Origin: MGIIb-Q1 sp964342465
GTDB lineage: Archaea > Thermoplasmatota > Poseidoniia > Poseidoniales > Thalassarchaeaceae
Assembly: GCA_964342465.1 (NCBI GenBank)
Contig: CAYFFQ010000017.1
Location: 1 to 45,998 of the forward strand
Direction of reading: 5' to 3'
DNA: 45,998 nucleotides
Part shown: in pieces, positions 6,460 through 14,600 of the stretch
How the letters are laid out: every line of letters starts with the position of its first letter
Position numbering within the stretch: position 1 is the first letter of the stretch
The notes under the pieces: generated by a model
The model's input: the letters and a program-made list of their open reading frames with translations, nothing else
Told to the model about the DNA's origin: nothing
Databases searched by the model: none
Made by a program: the position numbers and the translations under genes

Positions 6460-7614
6460 TCATATTCTCTCGCTGCGGAGCAACGGTTTCCACGGAAGAA
6501 TATCGCACCAGTCCCCCATTCTCCAAGAGCCGCCGCCGACATTGACTCCACCGAGGAAGACCGGCCCCTCCCAAGCAAGGTCAGTCAGGTCTCGCAGATG
6601 GTCTAGGGCGTATCCTGAGAAGACCACCCCGAACTTCTGGCCCGTCGGCACCATCTCACCCATCTCATCTAGGGGGGCCATCCTCTCCACCAATCCGACT
6701 GTGCAGTCATCTTCGAGACGGTGAATCAGAACTACCTCATCTCGGAAGACTCCGGTCACCTCCAGTTCGCCGTTGACTCGCGCCCACAACCACGAAGGGC
6801 ACCACGCCTTCCATTCGCAGAAACCGCACGCATCGCTGCTGGGGGTCGCCCCGAACGGTTCGGGTGTGAGTTTCGTGGCCTCCCACGCTGCAAACGCATC
6901 CTCGAGCACATTGGGCCCCTCAGCGACATAGACCGACGAGTTCTTTGAATACCAACCCTCTGCGGTTATCTTGGGGTGGTTCGGATTGTTGGCGATGAGC
7001 AAGTCGCGATACATTCTGAGTTGGCGGCTGACCGTGTCATAGACCTCACCGTCGGGAGGTCGGCCAGTTTTCAGGTCGGCGACTATCCAGCCGACCGAAT
7101 TGCCGTCTTCGTCGCGGTCGGCGATCAGCAGGTCCAATCTTCCCATCAGCCGACCGCATGATGAACGAAGAGTACCCTCGGCAGCGAGCACCATATCCTG
7201 AATGTCCTTCCATTGTCGTACTGAGACGGAAGCGAGAGAGACCTGTTTGTGACCTGCCTTTTTGAAGAGGATGTTCAGCGCCCCAATCAACTGTTTCTGG
7301 GCGTTTTCAAACTCCTCCTCCTTCCACTTCGGATGACGCGCGGTATTGAAGAACTTCTCCCGTTCATCCTCCCATTGTCGCGTGAGTATCTGCTTGGCGG
7401 TCCGAGGCAACCAGCCGACCTCTTCATCGGAATGGCTGCTCAGGTCGAGGTTACAGAGGTCTTCGACCGAATCGTGGACCGCCGTGCCGAGCGCTGCTGC
7501 CATGCCGGTTTTGCGCGGAAGTCGCTGTCTGCTCAACCAGAATTTCCTCGGACAGGCCTCAAAATTGTTCCATGCCGAGGGAGAAAGGGAATGGGTCCAC
7601 TGTCCTCCAGCCAT
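6460..7614 (-). CDS. RecB/Cas4-like PD-(D/E)XK nuclease with Fe-S cluster cysteines
   Basis: 384 residues from the ATG at 7612-7614, which has GGGGGTG 5 nt upstream; a TTG eight codons earlier is possible. The sequence follows the Cas4/AddB plan: C21 in FEACPRKFWL, H47 (GTAVHDSVED), E146, D161 (GRLDLLIAD), the catalytic D180-x-K182 (VADLKTG), a QLRMY motif, and then C263-x2-C266-x5-C272 (CGFCEWKAWC), which with C21 would hold a 4Fe-4S cluster. Members of this group are single-strand DNA exonucleases in repair or CRISPR adaptation. No cas genes or CRISPR array are present, so a repair role is favoured. A C-terminal extension of about 100 residues (from ELEVTGVFRDEVVLIHR) is beta-rich and may contact DNA. 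The gene is divergent from the PAC2-family gene. Confidence 0.85.
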   Translation of the reverse strand: MAGGQWTHSLSPSAWNNFEACPRKFWLSRQRLPRKTGMAAALGTAVHDSVEDLCNLDLSSHSDEEVGWLPRTAKQILTRQWEDEREKFFNTARHPKWKEEEFENAQKQLIGALNILFKKAGHKQVSLASVSVRQWKDIQDMVLAAEGTLRSSCGRLMGRLDLLIADRDEDGNSVGWIVADLKTGRPPDGEVYDTVSRQLRMYRDLLIANNPNHPKITAEGWYSKNSSVYVAEGPNVLEDAFAAWEATKLTPEPFGATPSSDACGFCEWKAWCPSWLWARVNGELEVTGVFRDEVVLIHRLEDDCTVGLVERMAPLDEMGEMVPTGQKFGVVFSGYALDHLRDLTDLAWEGPVFLGGVNVGGGSWRMGDWCDILPWKPLLRSERI

Positions 7615-7688
7615 CTCGACACCCCCTGCAGGTTCCAATGCACACTCCGGCGGTGCGCCCCAACCATTAACACCACCGGCGCACAGGG

Positions 7689-8489
7689 ATGGATATGACT
7701 GAACAGCCTTTGGTCAAGGTCAATGAGAGTATTGACGCGGAAGGAGCGATGGTGGTCTCCTGTTTTCCCACCGTCAGCATGGTCTCCAATATCGTCGCCC
7801 ACTACTTGGTGGAGCGATTGGACCTACAGTTCGTGGGAGGAGTCAGGGATGCGCGTCTTCCAGCAGTCTGCCTCGTTCAGGATGGCGAACCTCTTCCCCC
7901 CATCAGAATCTATGCCGGTGAACCAGCCTGCACTGTTGAAGGGTGTGACAAACTGGTAGTCGTGCTCTCCGACATACAGGTGCATGGAAAACTGGCACTT
8001 CCCCTCACCGAAGCACTGTTCGCCTGGTCCAAGGAGGCTGGAGTGGGTTCAGGGATTCTCATCGATGCCTTCGCCCACGGCGTCGAATCACCGCACGAAC
8101 TCGTTGATGATGATGACACCGATGAGACATTGCTTGGCATCGGCTCGACCGAAGCGAATCGTGAGAGACTTCAAGAAATGGGCATTCCACTACTGAAACA
8201 TGGAGTGGTCGGAGGAATGACAGGAGTGATGATGGGGGAGGGAAGGCGCCGAGGTGTGGACCTCTGCGCCATACTCGCTGAGGCGAACCCCGCTTTTCCC
8301 GATGCGAGAGCCGCAGCGAGAATCATCGACAAACTGGACCTCGTATTTCCCAATGTGAAACTCGACCCCGAGCCACTCATCGAGGAAGCCGCTCGAATCG
8401 AGGAGCAGATCAAGGCGATGCTGAAACATCACCTCTCCGCTTCGGAGGAGAGGGGGGAAGAAGGCGCCTCTTCGATTCTCTACGGCTGA
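7689..8489 (+). CDS. proteasome assembly chaperone (PAC2 family, PbaB-like)
   Basis: 266 residues. The pattern (MVVSCFPTVSMVSNIVAHYLVERLDLQFVG near the start, RIYAGEP…CDKLVVVLSDIQVHGK, then GILIDAFAHGVESP and GIPLLKHGVVGGMTGVMMGEG) matches the PAC2/DUF75 family, whose archaeal members bind proteasome alpha subunits through C-terminal hydrophobic motifs. Consistent with that, the protein ends in a flexible tail and SSILYG, with hydrophobic and aromatic residues at the C-terminus. No proteasome gene is in the window. The first ATG at 7689 is followed by another two codons on (7695). The 3' end overlaps the convergent ligase gene by 10 bases. Confidence 0.85.
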   Translation: MDMTEQPLVKVNESIDAEGAMVVSCFPTVSMVSNIVAHYLVERLDLQFVGGVRDARLPAVCLVQDGEPLPPIRIYAGEPACTVEGCDKLVVVLSDIQVHGKLALPLTEALFAWSKEAGVGSGILIDAFAHGVESPHELVDDDDTDETLLGIGSTEANRERLQEMGIPLLKHGVVGGMTGVMMGEGRRRGVDLCAILAEANPAFPDARAAARIIDKLDLVFPNVKLDPEPLIEEAARIEEQIKAMLKHHLSASEERGEEGASSILYG

Positions 8490-10906
8490 TTCTCCCCCCA
8501 ATGGTCGAGTGTCGTCTGACCACCGCCCGTCCCTGAGGTGGCCGCCTCTCGCTCGGCGGTGGTTGGCTCATCGGATTCGGAAGTCGTTTGCCCCTCGGAT
8601 TCGGAAGTTGATGTCTCCTCCGATTCGGGAGGTGCTGACTCCTCCGATTCGGCAGTTGTTGGCCTCTCGGTTTCCGCCGTCGTTGGCTCGGCGGTGGTTG
8701 GCTCATCGGTTTCGGGAGTTGCTGACTGCTCCGATTCGGGAGTGGCGTTTCGACCTCCCACATCTGACACTGACTCCTCTAGTTCAGACAACATTCCGTC
8801 AAGTTCCTCTTCACTGAGAATCCTGACCTGCAACCGTTCCGCCTTGGCGAGTTTCGAGCCGGCGTTGTCGCCGGCCACCAGATAATCCAGTTTTCCACTT
8901 ATCGAGGAGGTGGTCTTTCCGCCACCCGCCTTGATGAGCAGTTCGACCTCCTTGCGCGGCCGGCCGAGCGTTCCTGTGAGACAGAAGGTGAGGCCGGTGA
9001 GAGGACCACCACTCTCCCTCTTCTCTACATCGGTGATAGTGAGCGCGTTTTGGAGTTCTTCAACCAACCCCTCCCTCTCTGCAAGTCCTTCGAGAAACTG
9101 CTCCGCCACCGTCGCCCCGACACCATCTATCTCGATGAGTTTTAGAATTGCGTCGTTGTATTTTGCACTCTTACCATCCTCATCGAGGCGAGGTTTCTCT
9201 CCGCGGCCAGCGACGAGAGCGAGGATGGTGTCGAGGCTGCCGAGCGATTCGGCCAATGATTCGGCTAGTCCGGGGCCGATGCCCTGCAGTCCGAGGGCGG
9301 CGATGAACTGGGTCAGCGTCAGCGTACGCGTGGCTTCGATTTCCGCCAGAACATTCGCCGCCGACTTGTCAGCCATTCTTTCCAATTGGAGAAGCCCCCC
9401 CATCTCGAGAGAATAGAGGTCTGCGATTGATTCCACCAATCCGCTTTCCGCCAACTGGGTCGCCAACTTGACACCGATTCCATCCATTTCGAGAGCACGG
9501 CACCAGTAGACAAGCGACTTGACATGCCGAGCCCCACAACCAAGGTCAAGACAGCGCAGAAATGCGCCGTCTTCAACGAGTTCACTGTCACACTTCGGAC
9601 AGGTCATGCGTACATCGATTTCGGCAGCCGCCGGCAGAGAGTTTGTGAACGGGGTGCCGTCGGCGTGCATTCGCCCTTTGAGGTCTGATGATTTCGCCCG
9701 ACCGAGGGACTCGACTATCTTGGGAATCACATCACCCCTGCGAACCACCCTCACCCTGTCGCCCAAGCGGATGCCGAGACGTGCCACTTCTCCGGCGTTG
9801 TGCAGGGTCGTCTTCTCCACCGTGACACCCGAAACCATGACTGGAGCAACATGAGCAACGGGAGTGACCACACCGGTTCTGCCGGTCTGCCAAGAGACAT
9901 CCATGAGAACCGTCGTCGCCTCCTCGGGTGGGAATTTCCACGCCAGCGCCCAGCGAGGATGATGGGCCGTCATTCCGAGCAGTTTTCGCTTGCCGAAGTC
10001 GTCGAGTTTGAAGACGATTCCATCGATTTCCCATTCAAAATCGTCGCGTTTTCTGCTGTATTCGCGGGTCAGTTCCACCATCTTCTCAATAACCTGCTCA
10101 TCCGATTCGCCGGTGACGAGGATGTCACCGGCGATGGTGATGCCCTGTTCTATCAGCCACTTCGTCGCATCGGAGTCGTACTTCATCGCCTCTTCTTCCG
10201 GTGAATCTGGGTGGCGATGCTCAGCGCTGACGAAGCGTACATCATAGGCGTAGAATTCAAGGTGCTTCGCCTTCGCCTTGCCGGAATCGGCCTTTTTCTG
10301 GCGAAGGGCGCCAGAGGTGAGGTTGCGTGGGTTCGGCGAAACTTCTGCGTAAGTCTCCCTGTATCTCGCCAATGGCATCACCACCTCGCCACGAATGTGG
10401 CAATCTCCCCCCCATGGAATGGTGAATGGGATGTTGGGGATGCGGCGAGCGTTTGCTGTCACATCCTCGCCTCGCTCGCCGTTGCCTCTCGTAGCGGCTC
10501 TGACCAATCGGCCTCTGCGATACTCGAGCGAGAGAGCAGAGCCGTCCAACTTCGGTTGAGCGAGATAGGCTCTGCCGTGTGCCGTCGTCTCAGATACGAA
10601 ATGAGCGAGTTCATCATCTGTCGTAGCCTTGTCGAGACTACGCATCGGGAACAGATGGTCCACCTTCTCGGAGCCGGGTGGAACATCAGCGCCAACACGC
10701 TTCAACTGTGGGTGTTCAGGGTCGAGACGGGCGAGTTCATCCCACAGTTCATCGAATTCCGCATCGGATATCTCCGCTGCCGCGAGGTTGTAGTAGAGGT
10801 GTGAATGGTAAGCGACAAGTTCAGCCAACTCGGATACTCTCTCAGCCAGTGAATCGTCCTCGTTCGAGCCAGCAACCGGAGCAGCATCGCCCCCCCCTTC
10901 GCCCAT
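8480..10906 (-). CDS. ligA: NAD-dependent DNA ligase LigA with a C-terminal PCNA-box-like motif
   Basis: 808 residues from the ATG at 10904-10906. The open frame extends to 11116, but that part would overlap the next gene. It seals nicks using NAD+. Domains in order: Ia domain (YHSHLYYN 33-40), adenylation domain with the active-site K119 in QPKLDGSAL and RGNGERGEDVT (140-150), OB fold with W-K-F-P-P (323-327), zinc finger C436-C439-C452-C457, helix-hairpin-helix domain (about 470-610) and BRCT (about 634-708). A 100-residue Ser/Thr/Glu/Pro-rich tail follows, ending GGGQTTLDHWGENQP. Bacterial LigA is about 670 residues and lacks this tail. QTTLDHW (797-803) fits the archaeal PCNA-interacting pattern QxxLxxW/F. 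NAD ligases are mainly bacterial, with a few archaeal cases such as Haloferax, so ancient transfer is likely. Confidence 0.95.
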   Translation of the reverse strand: MGEGGGDAAPVAGSNEDDSLAERVSELAELVAYHSHLYYNLAAAEISDAEFDELWDELARLDPEHPQLKRVGADVPPGSEKVDHLFPMRSLDKATTDDELAHFVSETTAHGRAYLAQPKLDGSALSLEYRRGRLVRAATRGNGERGEDVTANARRIPNIPFTIPWGGDCHIRGEVVMPLARYRETYAEVSPNPRNLTSGALRQKKADSGKAKAKHLEFYAYDVRFVSAEHRHPDSPEEEAMKYDSDATKWLIEQGITIAGDILVTGESDEQVIEKMVELTREYSRKRDDFEWEIDGIVFKLDDFGKRKLLGMTAHHPRWALAWKFPPEEATTVLMDVSWQTGRTGVVTPVAHVAPVMVSGVTVEKTTLHNAGEVARLGIRLGDRVRVVRRGDVIPKIVESLGRAKSSDLKGRMHADGTPFTNSLPAAAEIDVRMTCPKCDSELVEDGAFLRCLDLGCGARHVKSLVYWCRALEMDGIGVKLATQLAESGLVESIADLYSLEMGGLLQLERMADKSAANVLAEIEATRTLTLTQFIAALGLQGIGPGLAESLAESLGSLDTILALVAGRGEKPRLDEDGKSAKYNDAILKLIEIDGVGATVAEQFLEGLAEREGLVEELQNALTITDVEKRESGGPLTGLTFCLTGTLGRPRKEVELLIKAGGGKTTSSISGKLDYLVAGDNAGSKLAKAERLQVRILSEEELDGMLSELEESVSDVGGRNATPESEQSATPETDEPTTAEPTTAETERPTTAESEESAPPESEETSTSESEGQTTSESDEPTTAEREAATSGTGGGQTTLDHWGENQP

Positions 10907-11069
10907 CACACAGCGATGAAAGCCGAGGCTCAAAAACTCATGCCCCAGCCGCCATCTGAGGACAAACCTGCCCCTATCTCCCATGTTCTGCATGAGCCAT
11001 CCTTCACCAATCCAAGGTATTCTGGATGTCTGGTTCGGCGCGGTTTCCCACGAATCAAAGCGGGAACAA

Positions 11070-11621
11070 CTATTCGGATTCATCCGAACTGAAAGTGTGC
11101 CACTCACCGTTCTCAAGTGCGATTATTCGCTCAGCGACCTGCGCCAAATCCGTGACCGCCCCCCCCAACGGCAACGGCGCAAAGACCCACCAACCCTTCC
11201 GGTGCAGTACCAATCTTCCCTTTCCATTCCAGCCGGACCAACGCAGGCGGGACCAAGGGACCTGAAATCCGTCAGTGAACAGGTGTGTCCGGCTGACCGC
11301 GTATCTCTTCGGCAACAGCAGCCAGATAGCGTGCAGGGAGAGCAGCCCATCAAACAACAGAATCGTGATAATGGGTGTTTCAGACACCTGTGCGAAGGGC
11401 CATGGGAGCGCCATCATGACCGCGAGAGTGAGCAGGTTCGGGGTGTTTCGCAAGACTTCCTCGGTGGAATCGGATTCCCACGCATATCCACCTGAAGGAA
11501 GTGCCCCCAACAGTGGAATGTCCACCCGCATTCTCGTCAATCTCCAACCGTCGTAGAGAACGACGACCCCTGTGAAAACCAACACCGCCGCCGCTACGAG
11601 AGTTGCTTGGTCGAACGCCAA
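11070..11621 (-). CDS. integral membrane protein of unknown function
   Basis: 183 residues. The start is TTG at 11619-11621, preceded by GAGGG with 6-nt spacing. Predicted membrane helices lie near residues 8-24, 62-78 and 83-103 (ITILLFDGLLSLHAIWLLL). The C-terminal 80 residues form beta strands (AVSRTHLFTDGFQVPWSRLRW, GRLVLHRKGWWVFAPL) followed by a helix (VTDLAQVAERIIAL), resembling the membrane-attached PH-like domains seen in other small prokaryotic proteins. It starts 20 nt after the beta-helix surface protein gene and lies 163 nt before ligA on the same strand. Function unknown. Confidence 0.75.
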   Translation of the reverse strand: MAFDQATLVAAAVLVFTGVVVLYDGWRLTRMRVDIPLLGALPSGGYAWESDSTEEVLRNTPNLLTLAVMMALPWPFAQVSETPIITILLFDGLLSLHAIWLLLPKRYAVSRTHLFTDGFQVPWSRLRWSGWNGKGRLVLHRKGWWVFAPLPLGGAVTDLAQVAERIIALENGEWHTFSSDESE

Positions 11622-11641
11622 CGAAATCCCTCTTCACCATT

Positions 11642-14600
11642 TCAGCGGTCATCTCGGTTATCGAAATCAGTTCGCGAAGCGCGCAGGAAGACGAGCAGAA
11701 CCACCACCACGACAAGTACCAGCGGCAGAATCACAGCAGGCGACAACAGGCCGCCGCTGTCACCAACTTCCGCCCCCTGAATGGTCGCATCCAATGGGTC
11801 GGCATCGACAGAATCCAATGTTCCATCATTGTCATCGTCATCATCTTCAATCAGGTCGGTCTCACAGTCGGGAATCAATGAATTGGGTAATCCATCCATG
11901 TCATTATCACTATGCGCACAGGGGTCTGTCGGGAAGGCATCTCTCTCGTCAGGTATTCTGTCATTATCGTCGTCATCGTCATAGACATCCGGCCCACATA
12001 GTCGGTCCTCGGTCAAGTCGTACCACGGATTGGGGCCATCAGAAGGACAGGTCTCGATATAGTCAGCATCAGCGTCAGCGAGTACCACAGTGATGGAAAG
12101 TGCATCCTCTCCCACTCCCCCCCACGCATCGGTGACGCGCACGGTGACGGTGTAGACTCCCACCTCGTTGAATGTGCCAATCCTCCCCTCACTACCGGTG
12201 AACACCTCTTCCCCCGGTGGGTTCTCTCCCTGAGAGCGAAGATACCATGTGAAAGTGGCCTGCTCACCACTGTTCTCATCCGGGTCGAAGTATGAGGCGG
12301 TGAATTCAAGGCCAGAACCCTGCTGAACCTCTCTATCACCACTGGTAGGTGCTGTGATGGTCACCTGTGGAACTTGATTTCTCTGAAGTTGTATCGTGAT
12401 GTCACGATTTGAGAATTCGTTAATGGGATAGGCGAGCGAGTTGTCGATGAATCCCGATGAGGAAGCGGTGAGGGTCACCTGAATCACATCGATTGAGCCT
12501 GTCTCGGTCCATACCTTGAGGCGCAGCGGCACCGCTGCGCTTCCGTTCATCGCCTCTGTGGTCGTTTCGGTGGCGGCGATTACATCGCCTATCGGACCGT
12601 GTTGCATCTTCACTGAGGCGCTCCCGACAGGAAGTGCACCGTCACCGACAACCGTGATGGTCAGGTCATATCCAAGGACAAGGGAAGCGCCGCCGCTGAC
12701 GATTACTTCCTGCGTATCGAATGTCGTCGGATTCCAGACTTCGGAAGATATTTCTTTGCCGCCAACGATTTCGACACCCCCTTCAAGTGTCTCACCTACC
12801 GATACGAACCCGAGGCCATCACTGCTGAACGAAGTGGTAGTATGGTAGTGGTTGTTGATGAACATCGGTCTTGCCATCTGCTCGTCACCTTCCCCACCAG
12901 AGAGATGAACGGCGGTTTCGTAGCCATCGAAATCGCAGTCGCTGACCGTCGATGTGTCGGCTCTCGCACCATTGATATCGAGAGCCAATCCCGTCGAATC
13001 ACCGAAGAAATCGACCCGTTCAAGTGTGAAGGTGCTATGGTCGATGATGATTCCAGGCGCACCGTGAATCCGACTGTCGCTGATGTTCACCATGTCGGAG
13101 AACTCGGCGGAGAGTGCTGGTGAGCCCGACGACATCGAGAGATTGAGGTCGGTGAGGGACAACGACTCGTCGACCATCTCAAGATGGATGGCCGAGCCTT
13201 GTCCATCGTGTGCTTCGCCTTCCACACCATCCACTACACCGGCCACCCCGCGCAGGTGCAGGCCGACCTTATCCCCCGACCCCAAGGTCACATCTTTGGC
13301 GGTGATGGTGGTCTGAGTGAGCATCGCCCCGACTTCTCCGCAGTCGCTCAGTTCCGAATCGGTGAGGTTGAGTGAACCGCCGTTACCGGTTATGCAATAA
13401 TCGCTCTGGCGCAGAATGCTGTTGTCCACTTCTACTTGTCCGGCCCCACCCAAGTGTATGGGCGCATTGGAGAGAATCATATCATCCAGCAGTGCTGACG
13501 AATCCACCTCCTGAACAGTGAGAGGGCCACCGGAATAGTGACTTGATGTGAGGCGTACCACCCCCTCCTCGGCAACGGTGATGCCGTTCCAATCGCTACC
13601 CGTGACTCCCGCCCCATTCGCTTCGAGAACACCTTGGACAGAGATGCCGCGGTCTTGCGCCACGGTAAGTGAGGAGAAGGGGAGAATGGTGAGGGTGCTG
13701 GTCGAGAGAATTGTCAGATTGTCATCGAGATAATAGGGGTTGAAGGTCGAATCAAGACGGAGCCATTCGCTGAGGTAGCCACCGGGAATGGTCGACATCA
13801 TCACATCGATTGATGCCGGTGAAGTGGGGTCCCAACTTCGCATCTGGCTGTGGCCTCCACTGCTGACAAAGATGGTGAGGATTCCTGTCGATGTGTCAGA
13901 CATCTCAGTGACATTGCGATAGGTGGCTGAGAATACGGCGACACCCTCGCTGTTGGTCGTCGCCTGATTGCCCTGAACGACCACCGTCGCCCCCTGCAGC
14001 GGCTGACCGAAGTCGAGAACTCGGATTGAGGCGGCGTTGGAGAGTGAGAACCAGCCACCCATCGAGGGGTGGATGGTGCCAGCGACCGAGCCGGAGAATA
14101 TCTCCAATCGACAGGTGGATTCGAGATAGAAGTCGCCCTTGATGTGGACACCACTCCAGACATGTTCTTCCAAAGCGCAGGAATGGTGGAAATCGTTGTC
14201 CACAGTCAAACCGCCGCCGACCCCCTCGGCGGCGTAGGCACCGCTGGTTCGCACAATCGCATCGGTCGAGCCGTTGTCACCGACGAGACGACCACTTCCC
14301 TCAACGACTATCTCGCCATTCGGAACAGTGAGATGGGCGTCTCTCAGAGTAAGCGAGGCCGCCGTTGAAATCGTCACATCTCCACCTGCAGGGGCAGTGT
14401 AATTGCCTCCGATGAGAACCGCATTTACTCCGGTCGGAATAGTCCACGCGCCACTGGTCGGTATCACGGGAAGTTGTATCTCTCCGCTAGGCGGAGAGAG
14501 CGTATCGACCACACCGTAGGTGCCATCATCAGCCGTCACTACCGAACCGGCGGCCAAAAGAGGCAGAGTGACTTCACCAGAGGCATCACTCACCTCGGAG

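Noticed and set aside
10907..11116. 70-residue N-terminal extension of LigA
   Set aside because: It overlaps the coding end of the membrane protein gene at 11070 and does not resemble a ligase; the ATG at 10906 gives the normal Ia domain.
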